64,000 bases of DNA from Neorhizobium galegae (lineage in GTDB: Bacteria > Pseudomonadota > Alphaproteobacteria > Rhizobiales > Rhizobiaceae). Positions 39,988 to 50,576 of the stretch are shown in pieces (within the stretch, counting starts at the first letter, position 1; each line of letters starts with the position of its first letter). The position numbers and the translations under genes were made by a program. Under the pieces are notes generated by a model, which saw only the letters and a program-made list of their open reading frames with translations, made no database searches and was not told where the DNA came from. The DNA is taken from contig NZ_CP090095.1 in the NCBI RefSeq assembly GCF_021391675.1, forward strand, positions 1,679,501-1,743,500, in the 5' to 3' direction.

Positions 39988-40386
39988 ATGACCATGACTG
40001 ATCCCTTGGGCGATATGCTCACCCGTATCCGCAACGGCGCAGCCCGCCGCAAGTCGACCGTTTCCACGCCTGCTTCCAAGCTGCGTGCTCGCGTCCTCGA
40101 CGTTCTGCAGGCTGAAGGCTATATCCGCGGTTATTCGGAAATCGACTTCGGTAACGGCAAGGCCGAGATCGAAATCGAACTCAAGTACTACGAAGGCGCG
40201 TCGGTGATCCGTGAGATCGGCCGCGTGTCCAAGCCGGGCCGCCGGGTCTATGTCTCGGTAAAGTCCATTCCGCAGGTCGCGAACGGCCTCGGCATCACCA
40301 TCCTTTCGACTCCGAAGGGCGTGATGGCCGATCACCAGGCTCGCGAACAGAACGTTGGTGGCGAGGTTCTCTGCTCTGTCTTCTAA
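39988..40386 (+). CDS. rpsH: 30S ribosomal protein S8
   Basis: 132 residues, a central-domain 16S-binding protein. In E. coli it also represses the spc operon at L5. The start [17 protein letters not shown] has AGGAG 8 nt upstream of the ATG at 39988; the Met two codons later is possible. Confidence 0.97.
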   Translation: MTMTDPLGDMLTRIRNGAARRKSTVSTPASKLRARVLDVLQAEGYIRGYSEIDFGNGKAEIEIELKYYEGASVIREIGRVSKPGRRVYVSVKSIPQVANGLGITILSTPKGVMADHQAREQNVGGEVLCSVF

Positions 40387-40429
40387 GACAGGGTAGGGGA
40401 ACTCCATAGCGAACAGACAGGATTGAAAC

Positions 40430-40963
40430 ATGTCTCGTATCGGTAAAAAGCCCGTTCAGGTTCCTGCAGGGATCACGGCCACTGTTGATGGCCAGAAAGT
40501 GACTGCCAAGGGCCCGAAGGGTGAGCTTTTCTTCGTCGCAAACGACGAAATCAAGCTGGAACTCGAAAACAATGCTGTCTCGGTGACCCCGGTCAACGAC
40601 AGCAAGGATGCTCGTTCGAAGTGGGGCATGTCCCGCACGATGATCGAAAACATCTTCAAGGGTGTGAAGGACGGTTTCGAGCGCAAGCTTGAAATCAACG
40701 GCGTTGGTTACCGCGCATCTCTGCAGGGCAAGAACCTGCAGCTGGCTCTCGGCTTTTCCCACGACGTGGTCTATCAGACCCCGGAAGGCATCACCATTGC
40801 CGTGCCGAAGCCGACGGAAATCATCGTCACCGGCATCAATAAGCAGCAGGTCGGTCAGGTTGCCGCGGAGATCCGTGAATACCGCGGTCCAGAGCCCTAC
40901 AAGGGCAAAGGCGTCAAGTACGCTGAGGAACGGATCGTCCGCAAGGAAGGCAAGAAGAAGTAA
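40430..40963 (+). CDS. rplF: 50S ribosomal protein L6
   Basis: 177 residues in two similar alpha/beta domains, next to the sarcin-ricin loop. The motif [20 protein letters not shown] near the C-terminus is the family signature. rplR follows after 12 nt. Confidence 0.97.
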   Translation: MSRIGKKPVQVPAGITATVDGQKVTAKGPKGELFFVANDEIKLELENNAVSVTPVNDSKDARSKWGMSRTMIENIFKGVKDGFERKLEINGVGYRASLQGKNLQLALGFSHDVVYQTPEGITIAVPKPTEIIVTGINKQQVGQVAAEIREYRGPEPYKGKGVKYAEERIVRKEGKKK

Positions 40964-40975
40964 GGACGACGGATC

Positions 40976-41338
40976 ATGGCAACGAGAAAAGAAGCACTCA
41001 CCAAGCGTGCGAGCCGTGTTCGCCGCCAGATCAAGAAGGTCGCAAACGGCCGTCCGCGTCTGTCGGTTCACCGCTCGTCCAAGAACATCTATGTCCAGGT
41101 CATCGACGACGTGGCCGGCCGCACGCTCGCTGCCGCCTCCACGCTCGACGCTGGTCTGCGCGCCTCGCTGAAGACCGGCGCTGACGTTGCGGCTGCCGCC
41201 GCTGTCGGCAAGCTGGTTGCGGAACGCGCCACCAAGGCCGGCGTGACGGAAGTCGTGTTCGATCGCGGCGCCTTCATCTATCACGGCCGCATCAAGGCCC
41301 TGGCCGAAGCTGCCCGCGAAGGCGGCCTGAGCTTCTAA
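40976..41338 (+). CDS. rplR: 50S ribosomal protein L18
   Basis: 120 residues, a 5S rRNA-binding protein. The sequence [20 protein letters not shown] and the C-terminal [20 protein letters not shown] are conserved. It is followed by an unusual 151-nt spacer with a hairpin before rpsE. Confidence 0.97.
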   Translation: MATRKEALTKRASRVRRQIKKVANGRPRLSVHRSSKNIYVQVIDDVAGRTLAAASTLDAGLRASLKTGADVAAAAAVGKLVAERATKAGVTEVVFDRGAFIYHGRIKALAEAAREGGLSF

Positions 41339-41342
41339 GAAT

Positions 41343-41380
41343 TTTCGCCCGCATCCCTGAAGAAGGGGAGGCGGGCGAAA
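41343..41380 (+). repeat. Hairpin in the rplR-rpsE spacer
   Basis: Ten-bp arms TTTCGCCCGC/GCGGGCGAAA enclose an 18-nt loop with a further ATCCC/GGGGA pairing. There is no T-run. It lies inside the spc cluster, so partial attenuation or RNA processing is more likely than full termination. Confidence 0.6.
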
Positions 41381-41489
41381 TGCGGTTCGCCGCACGCATC
41401 AGTCGTCCCATCCTAGTCCTTCACGGGCAGGGGATGGTTGGCTCCCGGAAATTGCCCATTGCACCCGGAAAAGAAAAAGGAAAAGAACA

Positions 41490-42059
41490 ATGGCACAAGA
41501 AAGAAGAGGCCAGCGCGAAGATCGCCAGAGCCGCGAAGAGCGCGATAGCGAATTCGTCGACAAGCTGGTCGCGATCAACCGCGTCGCCAAGGTCGTCAAG
41601 GGCGGCCGTCGTTTTGGTTTCGCAGCTCTCGTCGTCGTCGGCGACCAGAAGGGCCGCGTCGGCTTCGGCCATGGCAAGGCACGCGAAGTGCCGGAAGCCA
41701 TCCGCAAGGCGACCGAAAGCGCAAAGCGCGATCTGATTTTCGTTCCCCTGCGTGATGGCCGTACGCTGCATCACGATGTCAACGGCCGTCACGGCGCCGG
41801 CAAGGTTCTGCTGCGCTCGGCCAAGGCTGGTACCGGCATCATCGCCGGCGGCCCGATGCGCGCCGTATTCGAAACGCTCGGCGTCCATGACGTCGTTGCC
41901 AAGTCGACCGGTTCGTCGAACCCTTACAACATGGTTCGCGCCACGTTCGACGCCCTGAAGCATCAGGTGCATCCGAAGGACGTAGCAGCTCAGCGCGGCA
42001 TCAAGTATGCAACGCTGCAGACTCGCCGCGCCGCTTCCGGCAATGCGCAGGAAGAATAA
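41490..42059 (+). CDS. rpsE: 30S ribosomal protein S5
   Basis: 189 residues. The N-terminal dsRBD-like domain ([20 protein letters not shown], the region of spectinomycin-resistance changes) and the C-terminal domain are intact. It has an extended acidic/basic N-terminus ([20 protein letters not shown]), typical of alphaproteobacteria. Confidence 0.97.
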   Translation: MAQERRGQREDRQSREERDSEFVDKLVAINRVAKVVKGGRRFGFAALVVVGDQKGRVGFGHGKAREVPEAIRKATESAKRDLIFVPLRDGRTLHHDVNGRHGAGKVLLRSAKAGTGIIAGGPMRAVFETLGVHDVVAKSTGSSNPYNMVRATFDALKHQVHPKDVAAQRGIKYATLQTRRAASGNAQEE

Positions 42060-42070
42060 GGAGAGCGATA

Positions 42071-42283
42071 ATGGCCAAGAAAGCCACTCAGGCAGAAGCC
42101 AAGAAGACGGTTACCGTCGAGCAGACCGGTAGCCCCATCCGCCGCCCGGCCGTACAGCGTCAGACGCTGATCGGTCTAGGCCTCAACAAGATGCACCGGA
42201 CCCGTACGCTGGAAGATACTCCTTCCGTTCGTGGCATGATCCGGGCTGTCCAGCATCTCGTTCGCGTCGTCGACGAGAAGTGA
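42071..42283 (+). CDS. rpmD: 50S ribosomal protein L30
   Basis: 70 residues. The core reads [20 protein letters not shown] and [20 protein letters not shown]. It lies 11 nt after rpsE with AAGGAGAG upstream. Confidence 0.96.
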   Translation: MAKKATQAEAKKTVTVEQTGSPIRRPAVQRQTLIGLGLNKMHRTRTLEDTPSVRGMIRAVQHLVRVVDEK

Positions 42284-42299
42284 GACGGAGGAATTGACC

Positions 42300-42779
42300 A
42301 TGAAACTGAATGAGATCAAGGACAACGAAGGCTCTTCCAAGGACCGTATCCGCGTAGGTCGCGGTATCGGTTCGGGCAAGGGCAAGACCGGTGGTCGCGG
42401 CGTGAAGGGTCAGAAGGCCCGTTCCGGCGTCGCCATCAAGGGCTTCGAAGGCGGCCAGATGCCGATCTATCGTCGCCTGCCGAAGCGCGGCTTCACCAAC
42501 ATCTTCAAGACTGACTACGCCGTCGTTTCGCTCGGCCGTATCCAGACCGCGATTGATGCCAAGAAGCTCGACCCGAAGGCAACGATCGATGCTGCCGCCC
42601 TCAAGGCTGCCGGCGTCATCCGTCGTCCCAAGGACGGCGTTCGTCTCCTCGCCGACGGCGAGCTGACGGCGAAGGTTTCGATCGAAGTTGCCGGCGCCTC
42701 CAAGGCTGCCGTCGAGAAGATCGAGAAGGCCGGCGCTTCGATCAAGCTGCTCGTCGTAGCCGAAGCAGCGGCCGAATAA
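42300..42779 (+). CDS. rplO: 50S ribosomal protein L15
   Basis: 159 residues. The glycine-rich RNA-binding N-terminus ([20 protein letters not shown]) and [17 protein letters not shown] are conserved. The ATG at 42300 is chosen because GGAGG lies 8 nt upstream; the TTG at 42294 would be too close. A terminator follows. Confidence 0.97.
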   Translation: MKLNEIKDNEGSSKDRIRVGRGIGSGKGKTGGRGVKGQKARSGVAIKGFEGGQMPIYRRLPKRGFTNIFKTDYAVVSLGRIQTAIDAKKLDPKATIDAAALKAAGVIRRPKDGVRLLADGELTAKVSIEVAGASKAAVEKIEKAGASIKLLVVAEAAAE

Positions 42780-42788
42780 ATCGTTTTG

Positions 42789-42825
42789 AAATCGCCCGGT
42801 TTGTGCTTCACACCGGGCGATTTTA
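42789..42825 (+). terminator. Rho-independent terminator between rplO and secY
   Basis: A 12-bp stem AAATCGCCCGGT/ACCGGGCGATTT with an 11-nt loop and TTTTA tail. It separates the spc ribosomal genes from secY-adk, which then need their own promoter in 42826-43017 (not identified). Confidence 0.85.
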
Positions 42826-43017
42826 TCTCCATATGTGAGCCTCACGATCCCGAAGCGATCCTGTTGGTCGCCTGACCGGGATCATACGGAAAACAGGGTG
42901 AGGCATCCGATTGCATCGGCAATCTCGCGCGCCCGGTTTTTTGAACCAGAATTTTTAGACTGCTTTCCGGATCCGGCATTTCCCCGCCGCCGGAGAATTG
43001 GTCAGGCGGAGAATTGC

Positions 43018-44358
43018 ATGGCTTCTGCAGCGGAACAACTTGCCTCCAATCTGAATTTTGCGACTTTCGCAAAAGCGGAGGATCTCAAGAAGCGGCTTTG
43101 GTTTACCCTCGCGGCACTTTTGGTGTATCGCCTCGGCACCCATATTCCGCTTCCGGGCTTGAACCCCGAAGCCTATGCGCAGGCCTTCCGCGGCCAGGCC
43201 GGCGGCATCCTCGGACTTTTCAACATGTTTTCGGGCGGTGCAGTGGAGCGCATGGCGATCTTCGCGCTCGGCATCATGCCCTATATTTCCGCATCGATCA
43301 TCGTGCAGCTGATGACCTCGGTCGTCCCTTCGCTTGAAAACCTCAAGAAGGAAGGCGAAGCCGGCCGCAAGATCATCAACCAGTACACCCGTTACGGCAC
43401 GGTGCTGCTCGGTACGCTGCAGGCCTATGGCATTGCAGCCGGCCTCGAGAGCGGCCAGGGCCTGGTGCTCGATCCGGGCTGGTTCTTCAAGATTTCGACG
43501 GTCGTGACGCTGCTCGGCGGCACCATGTTCCTGATGTGGCTCGGTGAGCAGATCACCTCGCGCGGCATCGGCAACGGCATTTCGCTGATCATCTTCGCAG
43601 GTATCGCCGCAGGTCTTCCGACCGCGCTGGCCGGTACGTTGGAGCTTGGCCGTACCGGTGCGCTTCCGACTGCGCTGATTCTCACCGTCATCGTGGTGGC
43701 CATCGGCGTCATCGCCCTCATCGTTTTCGTCGAGCGCGCCCAGCGCCGCCTTCTGATCCAGTATCCGAAGCGCCAGGTGGGCAACCGCATGTTCCAGGGC
43801 GATACGTCGCACCTGCCGCTGAAGCTCAACACTTCGGGCGTCATCCCGGCGATCTTCGCCTCGTCGCTGCTGCTTCTGCCGGCGACGGCTGCGGGCTTTG
43901 CCGGCAATGCCGGGCTGCCGGACTGGGCGACGATGATCATCTCGGCGCTCGGCCACGGCCAGCCGCTGTTCATGCTGCTCTACGGCCTGCTGATTGCCTT
44001 CTTCGCCTTCTTCTACACGGCGATCGTCTTCAATCCGAAGGACACCGCCGACAATCTGAAGAAGCATGGCGGCTTCATTCCGGGCATCCGCCCGGGCGAA
44101 CGCACGGCCGAATACATCGATTACGTGCTGACCCGCATCACGGTCGTCGGCGCGATCTACCTTGTCTTCGTCTGCATCCTGCCGGAATTCCTCGTGGCCC
44201 GCAGCGGCGTGCCATTAGCCCTTGGTGGGACTTCGCTTTTGATTGTTGTCAGTGTAACCCTCGATACGGTAGCACAGATCCAAGGGCACCTCATTGCGCA
44301 GCAGTATGAGGGTCTGATCAAGAAGTCGAAACTGCGCGGAGGAAAGAGGGGACGATGA
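43018..44358 (+). CDS. secY: Preprotein translocase subunit SecY
   Basis: The 446-residue, ten-TM channel of the Sec translocon. The start is ATG 43018 ([20 protein letters not shown]); upstream in-frame codons have no family similarity. TM2b/plug region features [24 protein letters not shown] sequence, and the cytoplasmic loop [16 protein letters not shown] ends the protein. The 4-nt ATGA overlap with adk implies coupled translation. The 238-nt gap from rplO contains a terminator. Confidence 0.97.
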   Translation: MASAAEQLASNLNFATFAKAEDLKKRLWFTLAALLVYRLGTHIPLPGLNPEAYAQAFRGQAGGILGLFNMFSGGAVERMAIFALGIMPYISASIIVQLMTSVVPSLENLKKEGEAGRKIINQYTRYGTVLLGTLQAYGIAAGLESGQGLVLDPGWFFKISTVVTLLGGTMFLMWLGEQITSRGIGNGISLIIFAGIAAGLPTALAGTLELGRTGALPTALILTVIVVAIGVIALIVFVERAQRRLLIQYPKRQVGNRMFQGDTSHLPLKLNTSGVIPAIFASSLLLLPATAAGFAGNAGLPDWATMIISALGHGQPLFMLLYGLLIAFFAFFYTAIVFNPKDTADNLKKHGGFIPGIRPGERTAEYIDYVLTRITVVGAIYLVFVCILPEFLVARSGVPLALGGTSLLIVVSVTLDTVAQIQGHLIAQQYEGLIKKSKLRGGKRGR

Positions 44359-45005
44359 GACTGATTCTTTTAGGGCCGCCGGGCGCGGGGAAGGGGACCC
44401 AGGCCCAGCGGATCGTGGAGAAACACGGTATCCCGCAGCTCTCCACGGGCGACATGCTGCGTGCAGCCGTCGCCGCCGAGACGGAAGTTGGCAAGCGCGC
44501 CAAGGCCGTCATGGATGCCGGCAATCTTGTCTCCGACGAGATCGTCAACGCGATTGTCTCCGAGCGTATCGACCAGCCCGATTGCGCCAACGGCTTCATC
44601 CTCGATGGTTTCCCGCGCACCCTGGTGCAGGCGGATGCGACCGAGGCGATGCTGAAGGCCAAGGGTCTCGATCTTTCGGTCGTCATCGAACTGCGTGTCG
44701 ACGACAAGGAACTCGTGCGCCGCGTCTCCGGCCGCTATTCCTGCGCCCAGTGCGGCACGGTCTACCACGACACGGACAAGAAGCCGTCTCAGGAAGGCGT
44801 CTGCGACAAGTGCGGTTCGACGCATTTCAAGCGCCGTCCCGACGACAATGCCGAGACAATGACCAAGCGCCTCGAGGTCTACTACAAGGAAACCTCGCCG
44901 CTGATCGGTTATTACCACGCCAAGGGCAAGCTCAAGGCTGTGGACGGCATGGCCGACATGGACAAGGTCACGGCCGATATCGAAAATATCCTGGCGGCTC
45001 TTTGA
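44355..45005 (+). CDS. adk: Adenylate kinase, long form with zinc-type LID
   Basis: 216 residues, catalysing ATP + AMP = 2 ADP. The P-loop [10 protein letters not shown] is at residues 7-16, the AMP-binding domain follows, and FILDGFPRT is at 81-89. The LID carries four cysteines (C130, C133, C150, C153) in CAQC...CDKC spacing, which predicts structural zinc. Its ATG overlaps the secY stop. Confidence 0.97.
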   Translation: MRLILLGPPGAGKGTQAQRIVEKHGIPQLSTGDMLRAAVAAETEVGKRAKAVMDAGNLVSDEIVNAIVSERIDQPDCANGFILDGFPRTLVQADATEAMLKAKGLDLSVVIELRVDDKELVRRVSGRYSCAQCGTVYHDTDKKPSQEGVCDKCGSTHFKRRPDDNAETMTKRLEVYYKETSPLIGYYHAKGKLKAVDGMADMDKVTADIENILAAL

Positions 45006-45242
45006 GCCGTCATCTATCTGTTAAAGAATCTTGGGCGGAGCGGTTGCATTTCAGCGCTGATTCCGTTAAACACCGCGCCAACTCGCGACAGCTTTAGCGA
45101 TCGGCGCGGATTTCCCGCAAGGACATCCGAGACCGGTCGTTTTGACCTGTTCCGTATGGGGTTTGAACTGGCGGCCATATCAGGCTGCTTTCATGGAATA
45201 AGTACCACTTGCCGGATGGCAACTGGAACAAGGAGAATAGGC

Positions 45243-45611
45243 GTGGCACGTATCGCTGGCGTCAACATCCCGACTGCGAAGCGCGTTGTCATCGCGCTGA
45301 CCTACATTCACGGGATCGGCCCGAAATTCGCATCGGAAATCATGGAGAAGGTCGGTCTTCCGGCTGAAAAGCGCGTCCATCAGCTGACGGACTCGGAAAT
45401 CCTCCAGATTCGCGAAACCATCGACCGCGACTATCAGGTCGAAGGCGACCTTCGTCGCGAAACCGCGATGAACATCAAGCGTCTGATGGACCTTGGCTGC
45501 TACCGCGGCCTGCGTCATCGCCGTGGCCTTCCGGTCCGCGGTCAGCGCACGCACACCAATGCCCGCACCCGCAAGGGCCCGGCAAAGGCGATCGCTGGTA
45601 AGAAGAAGTAA
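45243..45611 (+). CDS. rpsM: 30S ribosomal protein S13
   Basis: 122 residues, a 30S head protein contacting P-site tRNA. It starts with GTG at 45243 ([20 protein letters not shown]) preceded by AAGGAG. An open frame reaches back to 45156 but is unlike S13. It is the first gene of the alpha cluster; the 237-nt spacer from adk shows no clear terminator. Confidence 0.97.
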   Translation: MARIAGVNIPTAKRVVIALTYIHGIGPKFASEIMEKVGLPAEKRVHQLTDSEILQIRETIDRDYQVEGDLRRETAMNIKRLMDLGCYRGLRHRRGLPVRGQRTHTNARTRKGPAKAIAGKKK

Positions 45612-45618
45612 TTTGGGG

Positions 45619-45670
45619 TGATTAGTTGTTGGTGAGCAGTGATTAGTTCCTGCTCACCAATTACTATTGA
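45619..45670. repeat. AT-rich repeat hairpin between rpsM and rpsK
   Basis: Duplicated GTGATTAGTT (about 45619 and 45639) plus an 11-bp inverted repeat TTGGTGAGCAG (45629-45639) and CTGCTCACCAA (45650-45660). The composition is clearly poorer in GC than the flanking genes. It resembles short intergenic sequence insertions rather than a conserved leader. Confidence 0.6.
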
Positions 45671-45733
45671 CTACTCACTCCCAGGTGGAGCCGCTGGAAT
45701 TACGGCGGTGAAGAGATCAACGAAAGGGATAAA

Positions 45734-46123
45734 ATGGCCAAGGAAGCCACCCGCGTCCGTAGACGCGAGCGTAAAAATATCACGTCGGGCGTTGCCCACG
45801 TCAATTCTACCTTCAACAACACGATGATCACCATCACCGACGCGCAGGGCAATGCGATTGCCTGGTCGTCTGCTGGTGCAAAGGGCTTCAAGGGTTCGCG
45901 CAAGTCGACCCCGTTCGCAGCCCAGATCGCTGCCGAAGACTGCGCCAAGAAGGCGCAGGAGCATGGCATGAAGTCGCTGGAAGTCGAAGTCTGCGGCCCG
46001 GGTTCCGGCCGTGAATCGGCTCTGCGCGCTCTGCAGGCTGCCGGCTTCATGATCACCTCGATCCGTGACGTGACACCGATCCCGCACAACGGCTGCCGCC
46101 CGCGCAAGAAGCGCCGCGTCTGA
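45734..46123 (+). CDS. rpsK: 30S ribosomal protein S11
   Basis: 129 residues of the 30S platform. [20 protein letters not shown] and the C-terminal [16 protein letters not shown] are conserved. rpsD, which follows in E. coli, is absent; rpoA comes next. Confidence 0.97.
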   Translation: MAKEATRVRRRERKNITSGVAHVNSTFNNTMITITDAQGNAIAWSSAGAKGFKGSRKSTPFAAQIAAEDCAKKAQEHGMKSLEVEVCGPGSGRESALRALQAAGFMITSIRDVTPIPHNGCRPRKKRRV

Positions 46124-46320
46124 TCGTCGGAAATTGAAGGGGCTGCCGAATCTCACATCGAGAATTGGGCGGCCTCTGTCTGAACTCGGGAATAGCCGCC
46201 TGACCCTCTGCTGAGGTTCGGCGGCTTTACCCATATCGCCGATGGACATGGTTCCGATCGGTGCCCCTCATGCTCGGTTGCCACGATTGGATGGTGGCAA
46301 CGAACGGAAGGTATTTTGTG

Positions 46321-47331
46321 ATGATCCAGAAGAACTGGCAGGAATTGATCAAGCCGAACAAGGTGGAATTCTCCTCCTCCGGCCGTACCAAGGTAACCCT
46401 GGTTGCCGAACCCCTCGAGCGCGGCTTCGGCCTGACGCTCGGCAACGCGCTTCGTCGCGTGCTTTTGTCGTCTCTGCGCGGTGCGGCTGTGACCGCCGTG
46501 CAGATCGACGGCGTATTGCATGAGTTCTCCTCCATCCCGGGCGTCCGGGAAGATGTGACGGATATCGTGCTCAACATCAAGGAAATCGCCATCAAGATGG
46601 ATGGCGACGACGCAAAGCGCATGGTCGTGCGCAAGCAGGGCCCGGGTTCGGTAACCGCCGGCGACATTCAGACGGTTGGCGATATCGAGATCCTCAATCC
46701 GCACCATGTCATCTGCACCCTCGACGAGGGTGCCGAGATCCGCATGGAATTCACGGTCAACAACGGCAAGGGTTACGTCCCGGCCGATCGCAACCGTGCC
46801 GAAGACGCTCCGATCGGTCTCATCCCGGTCGACAGCCTCTATTCGCCGGTCAAGAAAGTGTCCTACAAGGTGGAAAACACCCGCGAAGGTCAGGTTCTCG
46901 ACTACGACAAGCTGACCATGACCATCGAAACCGATGGCTCGGTCACGGGTGAAGACGCCGTTGCCTTCGCGGCTCGCATCCTTCAGGACCAGCTCTCGGT
47001 TTTCGTCAACTTCGACGAACCGCAGAAGGACGTCGAAGAAGAGTCGGTCACCGAACTCGCGTTCAACCCGGCGCTTCTCAAGAAGGTGGACGAACTGGAA
47101 CTCTCGGTCCGTTCGGCCAACTGCCTGAAGAACGACAACATCGTTTACATCGGCGATCTCATCCAGAAGACCGAGGCGGAAATGCTGCGCACTCCGAATT
47201 TCGGTCGCAAGTCGCTGAACGAGATCAAGGAAGTTCTGGCATCCATGGGCCTCCATCTCGGTATGGAAGTTCCCGCCTGGCCGCCGGAAAACATCGAAGA
47301 TCTCGCCAAGCGTTACGAAGACCAGTACTGA
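46321..47331 (+). CDS. rpoA: DNA-directed RNA polymerase subunit alpha
   Basis: 336 residues: the N-terminal assembly domain (about 1-235, with [20 protein letters not shown]) and the C-terminal domain that contacts UP elements and activators ([20 protein letters not shown]). The start is ATG 46321 ([17 protein letters not shown]); the preceding in-frame stretch is not conserved. An AGCCGCC/GGCGGCT hairpin near 46194-46226 precedes the gene. Confidence 0.97.
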   Translation: MIQKNWQELIKPNKVEFSSSGRTKVTLVAEPLERGFGLTLGNALRRVLLSSLRGAAVTAVQIDGVLHEFSSIPGVREDVTDIVLNIKEIAIKMDGDDAKRMVVRKQGPGSVTAGDIQTVGDIEILNPHHVICTLDEGAEIRMEFTVNNGKGYVPADRNRAEDAPIGLIPVDSLYSPVKKVSYKVENTREGQVLDYDKLTMTIETDGSVTGEDAVAFAARILQDQLSVFVNFDEPQKDVEEESVTELAFNPALLKKVDELELSVRSANCLKNDNIVYIGDLIQKTEAEMLRTPNFGRKSLNEIKEVLASMGLHLGMEVPAWPPENIEDLAKRYEDQY

Positions 47332-47466
47332 AATCAACAAAGGCAGGTTTTGACTGCCTTTCCCCGTCAAACAGCGGGCCTCTGATCGAAAGATAGGAGT
47401 GCCCGTATGTGCCAGGAAACGGCAGGCCCTAAGAAGAATGGGTACCTGCATTAAAGGAGAATAGCC

Positions 47467-47892
47467 ATGCGCCACGGAGTAGCCGGCCGCAAGCTCAATC
47501 GTACCGCCAGCCACCGCAAGGCGATGTTCGCCAACATGGCGGCTTCGCTCATCACCCACGAGCAGATCGTCACGACCCTTCCGAAGGCGAAGGAAATCCG
47601 TCCGATCGTTGAAAAGCTCGTCACCCTCGGCAAGCGCGGCGACCTGCACGCTCGTCGTCAGGCGATCTCGCAGATCCAGGACCAGGACGCCGTCAAGAAG
47701 CTGTTCGACGCCATCGCTTCGCGTTACGCAACCCGCAACGGCGGTTACCTGCGTATCATGAAGGCTGGCTTCCGCCAGGGCGACAACGCTGCCATGGCCG
47801 TCATCGAGTTCGTTGAACGCGATGTTGACGCCAAGGGCGCAGCCGACAAGGCTCGTGTTGCCGCTGAAGCAGAAGCTGCCGAAGCCGCATAA
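47467..47892 (+). CDS. rplQ: 50S ribosomal protein L17
   Basis: 141 residues near the tunnel exit. It begins [20 protein letters not shown], the family start, and ends in an alanine/glutamate-rich tail typical of alphaproteobacteria. It is the last gene of the alpha cluster; a strong terminator follows. The rpoA-rplQ spacer contains an AAAGGCAG/CTGCCTTT hairpin. Confidence 0.97.
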   Translation: MRHGVAGRKLNRTASHRKAMFANMAASLITHEQIVTTLPKAKEIRPIVEKLVTLGKRGDLHARRQAISQIQDQDAVKKLFDAIASRYATRNGGYLRIMKAGFRQGDNAAMAVIEFVERDVDAKGAADKARVAAEAEAAEAA

Positions 47893-47912
47893 TTTTCCGC
47901 ATCGTCGGAATT

Positions 47913-47944
47913 GAAAAAGCCGGGTGGAGACGCCCGGCTTTTTC
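47913..47944 (+). terminator. Rho-independent terminator after rplQ
   Basis: Stem GAAAAAGCCGGGTG/CGCCCGGCTTTTTC with a GAGA loop and flanking A/T runs. It ends the ribosomal block and could work in both directions. Confidence 0.93.
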
Positions 47945-48066
47945 GCGTTTCAGGCCAACGATGGTGGCGATCCCGCGATCGATCGTATGGCTTGACTTGC
48001 GTCAAGAGCTTCCTCGGCCAAAGCGATAAGGTCTCGGCATTGAGACAAAATCGTGAGGTACGGAAA

Positions 48067-48648
48067 ATGGTTGAACATGTAGTTTTTGATAATGCAAAAG
48101 ACGAACTCGTCATTCCCGCTTTGGCCCCTGTCTATGAAAAGCTGGCGCAGCCCATGGCCTGGAGCATATTCCGGCTGGCGGTCGGCGGCATGCTGGTAAT
48201 CGAAGGATGGCCGAAGATCATTGCGCCGTTTGCGCAGGTCGGCTTCGTCGAAAATATCGGAATGTACCCGGGCTGGTTCTGGTCGCCCTTCCTGGCCGCC
48301 CTGCAATTCTTCGGCGGCATGTTCATCGCCGCCGGCCTGTTCACCCGCCCCATGGCGCTCGCCAATGCCGTGATGCTGGCCATGACCCTCTGGTTCCACG
48401 TCACCCATCCCTATGGCGACGCCTTCCTGACCCCGGCCGGCATCGAGGCGTTGAAGGCCGGCGGCCAGCAGTTGTTCACGCCGCAGGCATTGGTGCGGCT
48501 GAAGGATGGCGGTCACGTTTTCCTGGAACAGGTTCAGGGCAAGGCAGAACTGGCATCGCTGTTCTGGACCGGAGGCGCCTTCCTTTACGCCGCCTTCGGA
48601 GGAGGCTACCTGTCGCTCGACCGGCTGCTGTTCCGCAAGCAATTCTGA
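48067..48648 (+). CDS. DoxX family membrane protein
   Basis: 193 residues with about four predicted membrane segments, for example WSIFRLAVGGMLVIEGWPKI, the DoxX N-terminal helix. The family includes terminal-oxidase-like and thiol-stress-associated membrane proteins, but the function of this one is unknown. The start is ATG 48067 (MVEHVVFDNAKDELVIPALA). An extra 40-residue stretch before the last helix (LTPAGIEALKAGGQQLFTPQ) distinguishes it from minimal DoxX. It stands alone after the rplQ terminator, with only a weak hairpin (48680-48701) downstream. Confidence 0.85.
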   Translation: MVEHVVFDNAKDELVIPALAPVYEKLAQPMAWSIFRLAVGGMLVIEGWPKIIAPFAQVGFVENIGMYPGWFWSPFLAALQFFGGMFIAAGLFTRPMALANAVMLAMTLWFHVTHPYGDAFLTPAGIEALKAGGQQLFTPQALVRLKDGGHVFLEQVQGKAELASLFWTGGAFLYAAFGGGYLSLDRLLFRKQF

Positions 48649-48754
48649 GTGGTCCCGAAAGGCTGCTGAACATGAAAGGAGCCGGACCGATGGATCCGGC
48701 TCTTTGCGTTGAGGGCAAGCATGCGACCCGCGGCGCCCAAATCCGTCCTCCGCA

Positions 48755-49420
48755 TCAACCGTTCTGCCTCGCCCTCTGGGAAGCTGCAGGCTTCGCCGGT
48801 TTGCTGTTGGCCCTCTTCCAATTCATGACCGGCCGCCTGATGGATCGATAGGCAAGCAGCAGCGTAATCAGCGCGATATGGATGAACGGCACCAGCGTCA
48901 CCGATCTGACCGCGAGCGCATAGTGGAGCGCCCCGCCGGCGGCGATCAGGTAGATCAGCCTGTGCAGCCTGTTCCAACCCTGCGCGAGCTTGCGGATCGA
49001 CCAGTTGTTGGAGGTGACCGCAAGCGGGATCAGCATCAGCAGGCAGGCAAACCCGATGGTGATATAGGGCCGCTTGGCGATATCGCCGCCCACCGCACCG
49101 AAATTGAAGCGTAGGTCGAGCGACACATAGACCGAGAAATGCAAGAGCACGTAGTAGAAGGCGATCAGCCCGAGCGCCCGGCGATAGCGCACCCAGTTGA
49201 TGCCGGCGAGATCGCGCAGCGGCGTGATCGCAAGTGTCGCGATGATGAACCGCAGCGCCCAGATGCCGAGCTGATGCTCGAACTCCTTGACCGGATTGAA
49301 GCCGAGCCCTCCGGTCAGCCCGAGGTAGAAGTACCAGGCGGCCGGAATGAGCCCGATTGCGTAGAGCGCCCAGACGCTGGCCTTGTGATAGCGGCGGGGC
49401 AGGGCGGGGAGGCTCACCAT
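48755..49420 (-). CDS. msrQ: Protein-methionine-sulfoxide reductase heme-binding subunit MsrQ
   Basis: 221 residues, a b-type heme membrane protein with about six TM segments that passes electrons from the quinone pool or flavin reductase to MsrP. Family features are HQLGIWALRFIIATLAITPL and YVLLHFSVYVSLDLRF (heme-ligand histidines) and LAQGWNRLHRLIYLIAAGGA. The ATG at 49420 is 2 nt past the msrP stop; an earlier TTG at 49426 overlaps that stop. It forms an operon with msrP, repairing oxidised methionines in the periplasm. Confidence 0.93.
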   Translation of the reverse strand: MVSLPALPRRYHKASVWALYAIGLIPAAWYFYLGLTGGLGFNPVKEFEHQLGIWALRFIIATLAITPLRDLAGINWVRYRRALGLIAFYYVLLHFSVYVSLDLRFNFGAVGGDIAKRPYITIGFACLLMLIPLAVTSNNWSIRKLAQGWNRLHRLIYLIAAGGALHYALAVRSVTLVPFIHIALITLLLAYRSIRRPVMNWKRANSKPAKPAASQRARQNG

Positions 49421-49422
49421 TC

Positions 49423-50367
49423 TCAATAATTCGCCTTCAGATCGAGGCCATCATAAAGGCTCGCCACTTGATCGGCGTAACCGTTGAAGGGCAGCGTCGG
49501 GCGACGGTTGGCACCGAAGAAACCGCCTTCGCCGATCCGCTGTTCAGTCGCCTGGCTCCAGCGCGGATGATCGACCGCCGGGTTGACGTTGGAATAGAAG
49601 CCGTATTCGCGGGCGTTGGCGTTCTTCCAGGTGGTCTCCGGCTGCTTCTCGACAAGCGAGATCCTGACGATCGACTTGATGCTCTTGAAGCCGTATTTCC
49701 ACGGCACCACGAGCCGGATCGGGGCGCCGTTCGGGTTCGGCAGCGTCTCGCCGTAAAGGCCGACCGCGAGGATCGTCAGGGGATGGCGCGCCTCGTCGAG
49801 GCGAAGGCCCTCCACATAGGGCCAGGGCAACGCCTGGAAAAAGCCCTTCTGGCCCGGCATTTCCTCCGGCCGCACCACGGTTTCGAACGAGACGTATTTG
49901 GCGCTGCCGAGCGGCTCGACCTGGTCGAGAAGCGCAGACAGCGGGAAACCGATCCACGGGATCACCATCGACCAGCCCTCGACGCAGCGCATCCGGTAGG
50001 TGCGGTCCTCGAGGGTCATCTTCATCAGTTCCTCGAGGCCGAATTCCTTCGGCTTGCCGACCATGCCGTCGACCTTGACGGACCACGGCGTCGGTTTGAA
50101 GTCACCGGAATTGGCGGCGGGATCTTCCTTGTTGACGCCGAATTCGTAGAAATTGTTGTAGGTGGTGACCGCTTCCTTCGGTGTCAGCGTCTCGTCCAGC
50201 TTGAAGGCGCTGGGGTTGGCCGACAGTGGGGCGGCGAAAGCGCTGTCTGCGCCCGCAAAGGCAAGCCCGGCGACGGCCGCGGCGCCCATAAAATTCCGGC
50301 GCGACATGTAGATGTCGCGGGGTGTGATCTCGGAAGCCGGAATATGCGGCGGACGATAGGCGGGCAT
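49423..50367 (-). CDS. msrP: Protein-methionine-sulfoxide reductase catalytic subunit MsrP
   Basis: A 314-residue molybdopterin enzyme of the sulfite oxidase family that reduces both diastereomers of methionine sulfoxide in periplasmic proteins. The Tat signal is at about residues 20-47 ([20 protein letters not shown]). The Mo-ligating Cys sits in [20 protein letters not shown]. The start ATG 50367 ([12 protein letters not shown]) has GAGGAGA upstream. It precedes msrQ in an operon. Confidence 0.95.
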   Translation of the reverse strand: MPAYRPPHIPASEITPRDIYMSRRNFMGAAAVAGLAFAGADSAFAAPLSANPSAFKLDETLTPKEAVTTYNNFYEFGVNKEDPAANSGDFKPTPWSVKVDGMVGKPKEFGLEELMKMTLEDRTYRMRCVEGWSMVIPWIGFPLSALLDQVEPLGSAKYVSFETVVRPEEMPGQKGFFQALPWPYVEGLRLDEARHPLTILAVGLYGETLPNPNGAPIRLVVPWKYGFKSIKSIVRISLVEKQPETTWKNANAREYGFYSNVNPAVDHPRWSQATEQRIGEGGFFGANRRPTLPFNGYADQVASLYDGLDLKANY

Positions 50368-50576
50368 GTCGAAAATCTCCTCTGCGGCAACGGGTGCCTT
50401 CTTGCTCCTATACGTAACGCGGAACCGAAAGGTTTCACAGCGGCGCGAAGATTGCTTCGAACCACGTTTGCGTGAAAAACCGAAGGTTTGCGGATGGAAA
50501 TGCAATCGATGGAACCCCATTTCGGTTTCTTCAGTTCTCATCGCAGGGCCATTCGCCCGACAGGAGGAGATTGCAG

